NCBI GenBank assembly: GCA_016165875.1
Contig: JABBOT010000009.1
Location: 14,920,566-14,984,565 of the forward strand
DNA from: Acanthopleura granulata
Taxonomy: Eukaryota; Mollusca; Polyplacophora; Chitonida; Chitonidae
Direction: 5' to 3'
Length of the DNA: 64,000 nucleotides
Part shown: positions 1 through 11,807 of the stretch, in pieces
How the letters are laid out: each line of letters starts with the position of its first letter
Numbering within the stretch: position 1 is the first letter of the stretch
Notes under the pieces: generated by a model
Databases searched by the model: none
Told to the model about the DNA's origin: nothing
What the model saw: the letters and a program-made list of their open reading frames with translations, nothing else
Program-made: the position numbers and the translations under genes

Positions 1-109
1 TAGTGTCTATCCACAACTTGAATGCTGTTCTCCCATATGCTTGTAGCCTTTCATCTTCTATGGAAAATTGGTGCGCCGTATCCACAAAGTTCTCACTCGT
101 CTCCAAGTA

Positions 110-1448
110 CTAGAACTTTTCTACCTGTGAATGAAGGCCTACATCCGCTTGCACAAAGTGAGAAACAGCTGATGTCCTGCCCTGTGCATGTAAAGGGCCA
201 TTCAAAGTCCATCCGAGACTCGTTCTTGTTGTATAAGGTTCGTCATGTTTTCCGCCTCTAATTTCAGCTGGTACTAACAATGTTGGGGAATCTTTCCCTA
301 TCAGTAATGTCATTTTCCCTCCATCAATCTTTGGAAAGCCGATCCCTTTCAAATGGGGCCAACTTTGAACATCAACTTTGTCGACAACATTGTCTTTCAA
401 TACACGAACAAACTTTCACTGACATCAGTTACTTCCAATGAGATCACCTTTGTGTTAGACGTAGTGTGTGCACGGCTGTTTGTTGTCTGCGCTTATGGTT
501 GCTGTGATCTGGGAAGGCTTTGCTGGAGATATAGAAATCAGCATCCACTCTACCTTGGCCTGAGGCTCTTCCTTCATTCCCTGATGTTGATGGATTAGCT
601 GGAGCATTAAATTCGTATCCCATTTATCTCTATCAGTTAGATATCTACCCGGCTTTAATTCTCGGTCTTCAACCTTGTTCTTTGAAGTCGAGGGCCATTC
701 TGGAGCATGAGGATTTAATACAGAACTATGGTACATTGGTGTTTTCTCCACAGGCTCCTTCTTTATTTCATCCTCAACTTTTGTCTTTTTTGAAGAGCAC
801 TTGAACCCTGAGAGGAAACACTCCCTGTTCGGCTTCCATGTTCCGTTAAAACCCTTTCCTTTGCGTCTGCCACCGCTAATTCCCTTTGCAACTCTAAACT
901 CTCTTCAAGCTGCTGTAATTCCAATGTTTTACCAATGCTGTTTTACCAATTGCAACTGCTTCATTGAATCTGCTTTAGCAAAAAGTGGCGCATTCTTGGC
1001 TCGAGCTTTGGCCCTTAGACTGCTTATTGTTGGCTGGCAGATTCAGCTGGGTTAATCGAATCATCAGTGCCACCAAACTCAATCCGGAAGGGCCAATCCA
1101 GTTTTGCACTTTAGCTCTAAAACAATTAAAGCTATGTTCAGCTGCCTTATAGCATTTCTCAGTACTTGATATATCTTCACCCAGAGTTTCGGTTAATGTC
1201 CTGTACTGCAGGTGCTTTCCAAGGAATGTAGAAAATGTAAGCTTGATATCTTGTAACTTTTGTGATACATGGGAAACCTCAGCGCAAGCTCTCATCAGTT
1301 CTTTAATCTCATTTTCCCTTTTTATTAACGAAGCTTTATATGCACTTCTCTGTCTCTTGATCTCTTTTAACTTTTTATAAGTTTCGCTATCATCTGGCAA
1401 TGTACCCTGAGGTACAATGGGGAACTTGAGATTGTCGAGTCTAGACAT
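110..1448 (-). pseudogene. BEL/Pao LTR retrotransposon, broken gag-pol
   Basis: Reading right to left, a Met at 1448 opens about 157 residues rich in Lys/Glu and probably coiled-coil (YKKLKEIKRQRSAYKASL), as in BEL/Pao gag N-termini. A shifted frame at 751-455 reads like the region before the protease. A third frame at 400-110 contains LLIGKD, VPAEIRGG and TSLGWTLNGP, the pattern of the DUF1758 segment of Pao polyproteins. Frames change and stops intervene between the blocks, and the protease DSG motif expected before LLIGKD is not seen. The element runs off the left edge, so RT, RNase H and integrase are not visible. Assigned by family pattern recognition. Confidence 0.75.
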
Positions 1449-2325
1449 TGCTCTGAGAATAGCTATCCCAATATCATTTCACTCTGGCCGTGAAAGTTTC
1501 TTGAACTTTGATGTAGACGGTAAATTTACCACAAATGGCCGCAGGGATCTTGTACACAGATATCTGGCTTTATTATGTCATCATTCATAACCATACGTAG
1601 ACAGCTTTCTGTACTGTCACACAGAGATGGGTTAGAATGTTCAAATCGGTGTACAGACTGGTAATCAGATGCAATTAGTTGTGCTCAGTTGTGTTCGGAT
1701 GTTATCGGATGTTATCAGGTTCAAGCTGGAGTGAAAACAAACAAACGTTGAATTACCTTACTATTTATGAAGTATCAGACAATACGAAAATTTACGGTAT
1801 TTTACCTGAAAACAAGGTCTTATGTCGGGACGCATTTGCCCACGTAATTCTGATATATATACACTAAACGCTACTTATATTTCTTAAACAACATACTACG
1901 GATACAGTATACGGCATCAAACAACGAAAAACTACGTATTCCTGTTACTTTACATAAACATTATGTGCTGTTGTTACATCCAACTACGCGACATATACTC
2001 ACAAACTTTATGGCCGCAAAAGTCCGCTTCACGCCTACATCAGGTAGTTACTTCATAATCCTTATGACAATTATTGCTATAAAACATGACAGCACTAATA
2101 CTACTTCAATTGTTCAGTTACAACGCCTCAAAAAACCAGACTCATAAAGTAAACGTCACCAGAAGTACATGTCGACGATCATTCCCTTTCGCTCCCTCCG
2201 TTCAATGCAAAACCTTAACTATATGTACTACATATTTATTCTATAGACAGCTTGTTCCACTTGACCTTGCAATGTGGAATGTGTGATCTTCATTATGACA
2301 CGGCACACTAAGGCTCGAGTTGTTG
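1449..2325. other. Possible 5' leader/LTR zone of the BEL element; nothing definite
   Basis: AT-rich non-coding DNA upstream (minus sense) of the gag-like frame. A TATA-like run sits at about 1853-1862. I could not define LTR ends or a primer-binding site, and no second LTR is in the window for comparison. Confidence 0.3.
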
Positions 2326-2588
2326 ATTGATTGATTTATTTATTTGATTGGTGTTTTACGCCGTACTCAAGAATATTTCACTTCTACGACGATGTCCAGC
2401 ATTATGGTGGGAGGAAACCGGGCAGAGCCCGGGTTAAACCCACGACCATCCGCAGGTTGCTGGCAGACCTTCCCACATACGGCAGGAGAGGGAGCCAGCT
2501 TGAGCTGGTCTTGAACTCACACCGACCGCATTGATGGGAGGCTTCGGGTCATTGTGCTGTGACAGCGCGCTAACCGACTGAACCACTG
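2326..2588 (-). mobile_element. MetaSINE-like tRNA-derived SINE, near full length
   Basis: Minus-strand copy, from a degraded tRNA-like head (right) through the conserved GGTTTCCTCCCACCATAATG-type core to the ACGGCGTAAAACACCAATCA 3' end and an AAAT-rich tail (left). GAGTTGTTG occurs at 2317-2325 and again at 2589-2597, a 9-bp target-site duplication. Family assignment to MetaSINE is from memory of mollusc repeats. Confidence 0.9.
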
Positions 2589-2597
2589 GAGTTGTTG

Positions 2598-3130
2598 CCA
2601 TGTAAATATATGCTAGCTTTTGAAACTTTATGTTGCGATCTGTTCATGTTTGAAGAATAGTCTGTACGTAAGGAAACAGCGAATGTGTACATTGGCACGT
2701 GTTAAATGTGTCTCGTGTGGCAAGCAGAAGAAAAAAGGCCATACATATTATATTCACATTCTGTGATATTGGTCCATCATGTAATTCTGCTTACAAAATA
2801 TATATTTGAAAGAAACATAAAGGTAGAAAATTGATTGGATCCTTACAACAAGGGAGAACAAACCTTGTATGAGATTTCACACCTCCTCCTTTGCACGTGT
2901 AAACGAGTTCAGAGTTTGATAGTGAGGAAAAGAAGCTCCCCTTACACCGTGTATACTTTAAATACTATCTTTTGAGATTTTATGATACGGTTGAAAGGAA
3001 GTGATATTTCCCAAAATATTAAAAAATATATATTCCTAACATTTTTTTTATGTTCTCTGACCTGTGTAATTACTAGAATGGTACACAGTTTGAATACTGA
3101 TTTTATTCATCCGCCTAGAACATTCATTGC
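2598..3130. other. Non-coding, nothing recognised
   Basis: AT-rich DNA with no coherent coding frame and no repeat that I could match elsewhere in the window. Confidence 0.5.
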
Positions 3131-3345
3131 GTCTTTTAGTCGTCATCGAAAACTGCTGATTGCTTCTCTTTGCACGAATTCGTCATCACTATTTTTATCA
3201 TACACACTTTCTTAGTTCTTTGATGGTTTATTTGTCCTTTTGGAAACTGGTTTTGCGATTATTGACGCAGGATGCCCATTTTGGTTGTTGACCTGTACAA
3301 CTTTCTAGGATTGTCGGTTTCGACGCCTAGATATAAAGCTTGTCA
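3131..3345 (+). repeat. Copy of dispersed module F
   Basis: Shares TTGCTTCTCTTTG, TTGGAAACTGG, CGATTATTGA and TCGGTTTCGAC in the same order with 44735-44925 and, inverted, with 46980-47135. No coding potential. Confidence 0.65.
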
Positions 3346-6300
3346 TCTGAACTATCATATAACTATGTGAACAATGACATGTTAAAATGCTGAATGCTTT
3401 CGGAATTTTTAAATCCACCTTCTATTTGATATCATGTATCGTTGAGAAATAAAAGTCAGATCTAAAATGTTTTCAATGTATATACATGTTAAAGGGTTAA
3501 CACGTTGATTTTGTGTTTACGTTGATGTTTTACCTGTTTTCTGTCAGCTTGTTTGTTCTTTCCATCACGCCATCGTGAATGACGTTCACATTTGACCTCA
3601 GTGCATACCAGCTAAACACGAGTCGAGAAATCTACGCCAATTAGATCTTAAGTTCTTTCAGCTTGCAAATGTTATGTTGGAGCAAATGTAGCCTTTGTAA
3701 ATGTGATAGAATATTGTTACTGTCATATTGGCTTGGACTGCAGGCATTTGGTATTGACGATGTTGACGTTTTGTGTAACCGACAGGGAACAAGGCCTGTA
3801 GTCTAACAGATTTGGAACACTTCTTGTAGTGAAGGTCTTGGAACAAGGCCTGTAGTCTAACCGATATGAGGCAAGGTCTGTAGTCTAACTGATATGGAAC
3901 AAGCTCTGTTGTCTAACCTGTAACGTCTAACCAGTTACCAAGTATGACATTGTCGTCGTTACTGTACCGGTACATAACCTGAGAAGAACTGAGTCAAGGT
4001 AGACGTAGCCAAGGAGCAGTTTTCTTACCTTGAGCGCCTTGTGACAATATTGTATTAATCCTTGAATCATTTGTGCGTTTCTTTTACTAAAACAATATAT
4101 TCATTTTCATAAGGGGTATGATTAAATCCCCAGGAGTGAACGATTGAGCCCGCTGTACCAACACTTACCTTTGATAGCTGGAAATATGACGTCACAATTC
4201 AACATGGCGGTCACCTGAGCATAGCTAAATTCTACGGACTCTTCGTGGAGGTATTACCTATGTTTACAAAGCTGCTATCATTCTAGCTTTAATAGTTTTC
4301 AAAATGACGTAAAATGCATTTTACATACATGGGACCATCTTCATTTTATCAAGTCAGACACTTCGCCTATAACTACGCTTTCTCCCTTGATCCAGCAGGC
4401 AGATGAAACCGATCCACTCGACTCAAAAGCTGATGAATATTAATGTACATATATTATCCAATCAAATAGTAGTTCCCCTAATTGATTGATTATAAAGACG
4501 AAACAACATGTGTCCGCGCACATGGCTGATGGCAGGAAAAATCTTTGAAACAAAAGAACTTTCCACATATGTAAGGATGGGGATAAAACAGGCATAAACA
4601 GACAGATGCTGGCCTGCTGTCATATTAAGACCTGATGTCGAAATATTTCTTGGAGCGTTCAATCATGGAGGAAGAATAGGATGAAATCTCTTGATCATTC
4701 AAAAAGTCAACATGTAACCGAAGACGTAAGGCCAGAGCGAGACCAACAGACTTAGCCGCTGTGTCTTTATACTCTGAATTAACCCTCCGTGGCCACGCAG
4801 GCTCTAATGTTCTATGTGCGATTCCGTGCTGGAAAACACTACAAGCGCCGGACATAGCGTGGTCTATTCTACCGTCATGGCTCGGTCAACTCGTAGTTTT
4901 GCCCCCCCCCCTCCCCCCACGCGTTTAAGAGCTTTCAACACATTTGATTGACACGTTTGAAATTTAATACTTGCATAAATTCTTTACCTTCTCGAGCTGG
5001 CAAGTGTCTGATTGGGTAACGATGATTGCTTTTCAAGTTCCGGCTGGAGTGGATTCACCTATTCGCTTGATCAAGGTAGAAAACTTAGTCATAAAGGCAT
5101 AATACACGGGGTATCTGGCTTAATGTAATGAAAATGACATAGGACATACACCATTCGACTTGGCACGAAAAATTACGTATTATATTTTTTATGTAAATTT
5201 TCGCAAAATTTTCTTTCGCAATTTTTGTTTTTTCCATTTCCGCTAAAATCTGAAACTTCATGACAAAGTTATTATCATGTTAGGATTCAGCACACAAAGT
5301 TACATCATACCTGATTCAGTGTGCGTGTTGACATGATAAACAGCAAATTAAGAAAATAGTAGAAAACTGAAATATAGGTTATGTATCCAATCCAAAATGG
5401 TCACAGAAACCTCATTTGTATACGGAACTTAAAAATTTTTACACTAGAGGTAGCCTTTTATATGTCGTAACAGTATATACAATTTCAGCCCGATCAGGCA
5501 TGCGATTTTTGATAAGAAAATTTGTAAACTTTTGGTATAACATTTGAGAAAAAGGCTGGCAAACCACGTGGCTTATCTAAACTACGAATGCGTCAAGTTT
5601 TCTAACCATTGCAGTATCTTGAGAGTCAAGTTTTTTTTTTTTTTTATCTTTGGCAATTTTTGAAATATTGGAGATCAAACTATGCCATTAGTAGTTGTAG
5701 TTCGAACGATTTGAATGGGTGTCCCGCCAGGACGGCGTGAACCTCTAATAACAGATTATCTATGCGATATCAATAGTTCAACTACGAACCTTTGACAAGT
5801 TACTATGGGTACCGGAAAACGTTCTCACGCCTGGGGTAGAGATATGCGCGCCACATTGATGGAATACAACTGATGTTAAACAAACGGCCACAGAACCGCG
5901 TTCTGAGCCTGCGTGGCACCACTGGATCATCGAAAGCAGACGGATGTAGAATTTCCGTGTCCAAGGCCGTAATTGAACCATTTCTTGCGGTGACCCAGGG
6001 ACTGAGGGCGGTCATCTTAACTAATCAGCAAAAACTGCTTTCCGACGTTTATTTATATTGTTTGTGAACGACATAAACAAGAATTTTTGATTTATTCGAT
6101 TGCGGTCAGTTTTAACAGCCATATAAGTGTCCCATATAATCCAGTGAGATTGGCTATGAACGCAAACACAATCATTGTGCACAAATCAAACGCCTACTCA
6201 ATTATCGACGGATTCTTCTCTCACTTAAAAGAATATATATTTACAAAAGTACTACCGCCATGGGTTTCTCCTTGACAATTTTGGTGCATAGGGATGAAAA

Positions 6301-7710
6301 GATCAGCAACTCGGTACATACCCTAGGGTGGAAGAATATATATACTCGGGCGAAATGGTTTCATGCGCGATTTGTTTGAAATCAAGGCTGCCGTTAATGA
6401 CGACATCAAGCGTCGACTTTGTTGTATTAAACACTCACTGACCTCCACACACAAAGTGTAAGAACTATAGGGACTTTATTTATTAGTTTGTTAATAACTA
6501 ATGGAAGTATGCCATGTTGCCAACGATGGCGAAATGTCTCAGTAGGTTACAGGAATCTAGATTGGTTTGTTTCTTTCCACATGGACTCAGGCGAAAGTCA
6601 TCTTGACCGAAACAAATGTATGAAAGAAGTATCATTGTTATTAAGAGATAATACCCTACATAAGAAGCACCATGTTGGATAAAACCAGGATGGACCCACG
6701 TGGGCAGTTCCAAACCGGATGATATGAGTTATTCACAAATGAGTTAAATCACAATTTTTAACGCTAAGGCAATCGCCAAACCCAGTTATATTACGTGCAG
6801 TCAAACATAACAGTATTGTGTCATACCCAAATGGAACTCACAATCGTCAATATCACTTCCCCATTGAATGAACACCAAAAAGGTTAAATGATTGAGAGCA
6901 TCGGCGGGAATTGACGCCAGGGGCGAGGCCTATCCGCCTTATCGGCATGACAAATTTGGTCATAACAAATACACATTGAGCGAATACATTCTTTTCTTTC
7001 TCGACGCCAGGCATTACCTGCACGATATTACTGAAAAATATTAGGAAAGATGAGCTAGATAACTGTTCTTAGTTCTGTGAACGATAGATTTTGAGCATGA
7101 TTTATCATCAAAGCCTGATTCTGACGTAACCTGCTCCACAGAAGTACTTTTTAAATAGAACATAAACAATATTCGTAGTGACCATCGTTTTTAACAATAT
7201 CACATGAGAGTTTTTATATAAACGTTCTTATCAACCTGTCAAATGTGCTGGGTTTGGTGTTGTCCGCTGTGGTATTCGGCTAGTATTTGGCTGGACCTGT
7301 GTTTGAGCCGTCCTGTAAACAGTTTTAGTAAAAATAGTTCAAATCAACCTAGCAGTTGAAAGAAAGCATGAGCCGGCAGGCTCTCAGTTACATCGAGGAA
7401 AAACAGGACATTAATATTTGCGCACAGAATGATGGCATACAGAAACCAATAAAAACCAGCAAGTTCAAACCGTCAGTTTTATTGCATTCTCAGTTACATA
7501 GAGTAAAACATGAACATAAATATTTGCGTGTGTACCAACAAACTTTGGCACGAAAACAAAAAAATATTTTTTCAGAATACACGGACCATCTTTCATGAAA
7601 TTCTCATACGTGTACGTTAATTTTGACTGTTCGAAAAAATTATGTAAGATATCGATCGTACCTCAAGTATACGTCTCTTTGACAAAGTGCTTCATGAAAA
7701 AGAGTAACGT
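3346..7710. other. Long non-coding stretch
   Basis: No gene, known repeat or RNA gene was identified. It contains a C-tract at about 4902-4918 and a T-tract at about 5632-5645. Short open frames occur on both strands, none with a recognisable domain. Confidence 0.5.
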
Positions 7711-8693
7711 CGGAGAGTAAAAGTGATAAACAAATAGCTTGTTCAACTCTCAGACAGCAATAGGCCTTACACAAGATCAAAACAAAGAAACACGAAGACG
7801 CTTGACTAAGGTCAATACATATATCTGAACAAAATAGACAAATTGTACAACTGACAATAATATACAAAAACAATACAGATAGTTGCAAAAATTTATGTAT
7901 AGTTTTTTACTGATGAGAACGTCCAAATCCAAATGGAATATTCCCGCTTCCAAAGACAAGCCAGCCCACGTCAATATAGAATCCACAGTCCTTGGGAATT
8001 CTCGAAGAATGACAGTCCTGTGCGTGACAAGTAGTACTGGGCACGGTTCACCGCTCATATCCAAATGCCCGTGAAGGTGTAACCTCTAGGACGGGTTGAC
8101 AATAGCGTCCGTGATGCCAAGATGACGATGCATGTTTCACTACTCGGAAATATACACAAGGTCACCTTCAGGGTAAACTGGGATGAAATGTACGTAATCG
8201 GACAAAGAGACAATATGCAACACAAGCTCCAAAATAACGTCTCACACAAAATAGCAAGTGGTGAAACACAAGCTCACAAAGTGCTAGGTACAGAAAAATG
8301 GAGTACAAATTGACGCATGTCGAATGGTATGAAAGCCGATATCTCCAAATCCCACAAAATCCTTCTAAGTGGACGAGAGTAAATATGACTGCTCTCAAGT
8401 TGACTTGAGTAAAAAACTGCGAAACTTCTAACTTCGTCCTCATATTTATAGACTAACGTAAAGAATATTCTGGATGGCTTGGTCGTAAACATGTTTACAA
8501 CATGGGTACATCTTTCCAGAATGTACGCTCTATGAACAATAACACGAAACTCATAAACACAGAAGCGTCGAGAACAGGCGACTGAATTCCAGTGCATGTC
8601 AGATAGAGGGAAAATGTAGGTCAGACACTGACCCGGTTAGGACAAAAACAAATAAAAAAAATACGATACAATATTTTAAACACTGGGTTGGTA
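7711..8693. repeat. Dispersed repeat R1, copy A (uninterrupted)
   Basis: About 1 kb that matches 47420-47501 plus 51340-52245 in order and orientation, including CTTGTTCAACTCTCAGA, ACAATAATATACAAA and ACAATATTTTAAA near its end. It has AAACACGA at 7788-7795, the point where copy B is split by a LINE. Both strands have short open frames in both copies, but stops and frame changes differ, so coding ancestry is uncertain. Confidence 0.85.
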
Positions 8694-8712
8694 ACACCTG
8701 GTTTACAACACT

Positions 8713-8839
8713 ATATATCCGAGAATATTTTACTTATACGACGGCGGCCAGCATAATGGTGTGCGGAAATCAGGCAGAGTCCGGGGAAAACTCACCACCA
8801 TCCGCAGGATGCTTGAGGACCTTCCCACGTACGGCCTGT
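8713..8839 (-). mobile_element. MetaSINE-like SINE fragment
   Basis: Core and part of the 3' region only (GAATATTTTACTTATACGAC, then GGCGGCCAGCATAATGG). The tRNA head and the AAAT tail are both missing. Confidence 0.8.
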
Positions 8840-9771
8840 CTAAATATTATGTGTCAAGCTGATATAACGTGTTGTTATCAATGGACAACAGACACAAGTG
8901 CTACCGCTACACGCTCGTGTACCTCAATGTTTTGTCCTTGGCCTTCTACTTTTCTTGTGTCATACGTCTGTTTGCAAACGACACACGTCTTTATGTAATA
9001 TCTAATGTTATTAATACGTTAATATCCACTTATGTCTTCAGCATGATTGATGACACGTGTAACAGTGATCGAAGAACTGGCTTGTTTAATTCCATTCCGA
9101 TATTAAGACAAATGCTCTTGTCTTCTGAGGCAGACATCTTTCCAGTTTGACTGTTAACTTTAGAGCTACAATAGACAACACCTTGTCTCCACATAACGAT
9201 CTGGGTGATGACTTTTGTGGCAATGGCTCCTGTAATGCACGTATCGAATATATTATAATTACAGCCGCTAATAGCCAGCAATAAGTTGTGCTTTGTAATA
9301 TAAATTCAATGGCAAAAGCTTAGAAGCCATCAGATTCGAATACATCCTAAAAGATTATATCAGGTCAGTACTGGCTGTTACTAGATATTTTCTGAGGAAC
9401 TGTTCTAACTAGATGTAGAAAGCCATGGAATGAAATCAAAATTGCAACGGTAAATGCAGACTGAAATTATTCCACAAGATCTTCTACGATACTCTTACCC
9501 AGACATCACCATCGTTTGCCTCGTACAACAGATAAAAGGACAACAGGGTATCCCCAATGTTCTTTCCTTAAGTTTACACATTGGACATTGAATAAATGGC
9601 CAGTGTATAATAAAAATATGGACATTCCAATGTTAACATATAAAATACTGATGTACTTCGATGTCTCAACTTAAGTAAGCTTTCATATGGGTGAGTATGT
9701 GTTTCAATTTGAAGTTTAAACACTAAAATAAACAAATACATAAATAATATACACGATAACACCATGAAGGT

Positions 9772-9815
9772 CATATGATTGGTCAGTTAACTCGAGTTCA
9801 TTGACCAGTCATATG
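9772..9815. repeat. 44-bp near-perfect palindrome
   Basis: Bases pair at 19 of 22 positions around 9793/9794, with outer arms CATATGA and TCATATG and a perfect central AACTCGAGTT. It has no loop, so it could form a cruciform. No repeat copies seen elsewhere. Confidence 0.8.
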
Positions 9816-10824
9816 CAGTAATAGGGGTTACCCTAGACCCTCTATGTAGAGCCTAGTATTGCCTGATCGTCAGTGCTATAATGCTTTCTATGAACTGTTA
9901 CTCTATTAATTATTAGCTCTATGGCTCCGAAATTTCCTCTTCCACAACGAGGAAAGCCAGCTCAATCTCGATTTGTAGTAATCTCTGACAATTTTGGATT
10001 TTTAATATAGTGAACATTCAGTTTCGTAACACATCAACGGCTGTATAAAACCGTAATTAATCGTAGCCGTCACATAAAGGATATGGCCTTTGGCAAACTA
10101 GGCCCGGCATTTTAAAGCCCTGTGTAGCTCGCCTTAGCCTCATCCGAGTTGGGTGATGTATTCGAATAATGTTTCACACATCTAGCTTTCATTCTTGTTC
10201 TTAATTCCTTATGTAGGGTTTTATAGCAGGCCTTATGTCCCGTTTAGTTCCCTTAACCTTTGCGGGCTGAGTTTAAAAGAAGTCAGCCATATATCTTTTA
10301 CTTAGTCAGTGTCGCTTGATCTGTTTATAAGCTATCTCGTTGATAATGAGAAATGTATTCCTTACCCGCCTGAAACAAGTTGTTCAAAGCCGTGTGCTCC
10401 TTTGTTCCTTTAGTACGTTGCTCTTTCTATTTAGTTGTGCTCGTAAAGCAAAGGGATAGTTGAGAGTAATGTGTTTAAAACAGCTTGGAATTGACTTGTG
10501 TAAAATCAAAGATATTTTTCTTATCGTAAAAACATCCTCAAAATATTTATTTATCAGTGGGAGACAATCATCTGTGGCTACCATGTTGGCTGTTGGATGG
10601 CAAACAATCCCTGATCGGTCAAATAAGTCGGGTCCCGACTTTGAAACTCGGGGCTTCGACTTTTCTTTCTCTTCAAAAACAAACAAACAAACAAAGCAAA
10701 ACATTTCTCTCTTTCCCAATTTTTTTGTTACCATTTCACTTTTACGGTACCGTAGTTAAGACACTCTAGAGTCTATAGCATTCTGATGAGTGGTGCTGGA
10801 TAAGCTGAATCATGGGTGAAATAT

Positions 10825-10905
10825 GAAAGATTACAACACATGCGAAGTAAACACCAGAATCGACGACAGTGTGATAGTTTGTCACACGTAACCTGCGCAA
10901 CTACG
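10825..10905 (+). repeat. MITE family R2, single arm
   Basis: Contains GATTACAACAC, CGACGACAGTGTGATAG and GTCACACGTAACC, the arm sequence of the foldback at 54937-55196. No matching right arm seen close by. Confidence 0.6.
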
Positions 10906-11422
10906 AAACTAGGTGTCGAAAAGAGACGTTCGTAAACCAGACGTCAAAATAAAACGGCCCCCCACCGGTCTCCTTGTCTTTCTACATGTATTTCAGATTG
11001 GGTTTAATTCTAAGTGTTGCATTGTAAACAAGAGCAGCTTACAGGGCAGGTGTTCCCACGGTTTTAGCAGTATAAGGTAAAAGATTAGAGTGAATGATTA
11101 CACGTCTTTGGCTTTGAATTTCTCAAAATGTTATAAGTATCGCATAAGTAATGTTTCCTGGAATTCTTTTTTTTCTTCGTTTTCGTTCATTTCTGCATGC
11201 AATGTTATGGCTGAGTAAGAGTTACAAACCTGGCCAAGAAAACATAAATACCCGCGTGTACACACACACTGAGTGTGTGAAGCTACGCGACAAAGCCTGC
11301 ATTCTGCATCTGGGTTCAAATTTACCTGGCATCAGCTGGTTTGTAGACAGACAAGCACAGGAAGAAAGAGATGGAGTGAGCGAGAGAGACACGGAGACAG
11401 GGAAAGCTAGAATAGCTGGTAG

Positions 11423-11484
11423 GTCAGCATCTCCCCGACTTTCCTGTGACCGATGCTGACACGTGGTCACTCGCATCGAGTGAC
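11423..11484. repeat. Two adjacent perfect hairpins upstream of the opsin
   Basis: A 9-bp inverted repeat (GTCAGCATC / GATGCTGAC, 11423-11431 and 11452-11460) is followed directly by GTCACTCG-CAT-CGAGTGAC at 11466-11484, an 8-bp stem with a three-base loop. They lie about 310 bases before the candidate first exon. A regulatory role is speculation. Confidence 0.6.
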
Positions 11485-11794
11485 AGACAGACACACCCAC
11501 CCCTTCCTAATACGCATGCGCTACTGTCCACCTATCTTGAGCATCGGATATCAACGGTAATCGTCAAAACAGCACGCTGCTAAGGTAGCTGGATTTGTTG
11601 GCTTTACAATGATCCACGACCGAAGCGACGTTGCCCGGAATATGGGGCCTGACCACCTACAAAAGTGACCACTTTTCTCAGACCGCTCTCATATCTTACT
11701 CGCAAAGTCAGTCGGTTGCAGGCCTGGGATGGACCTATGGACTGGATTGTGTCTCTTTATATCGACCCCAGGCTGCGTGTAATTTACGTCCAAC

Positions 11795-11807
11795 ATGATA
11801 GACACAG
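11795..11807 (+). CDS. Candidate opsin coding exon 1 (Met-Ile-Asp-Thr + 1 nt)
   Basis: ATG at 11795 is followed by four codons and one base before a strong donor (CAG/GTAAGC, GT at 11808). An in-frame TAA lies 12 bases upstream of the ATG. Splicing to the acceptor at 14330-14331 gives a phase 1 junction that continues in frame into the Met at 14337, adding six residues. This is inferred from frame, donor strength and position only. The exon could instead be 5' UTR, with translation starting at 14337, which has A at -3 and G at +4. Confidence 0.45.

Larger units (their letters stand above)
8840..11422. other. Non-coding stretch upstream of the opsin
   Basis: No gene recognised. It holds a 44-base near-palindrome (9772-9815) and a MITE arm near 10825-10900. 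A 116-aa minus-strand open frame at 10384-10734 has no domain features and overlaps an AAAC-rich run. A purine-rich GA tract is at about 11355-11405. Confidence 0.5.

Noticed and set aside
10384..10734. 116-codon minus frame as a gene
   Set aside because: No domain, low-complexity Phe/Lys-rich start from an AAAC run, and the plus strand is also open here.
11750..11765. TATA box TTTATAT for the opsin promoter
   Set aside because: A start site 25-30 bases downstream would leave almost no leader before the ATG at 11795; too weak to call without transcript data.
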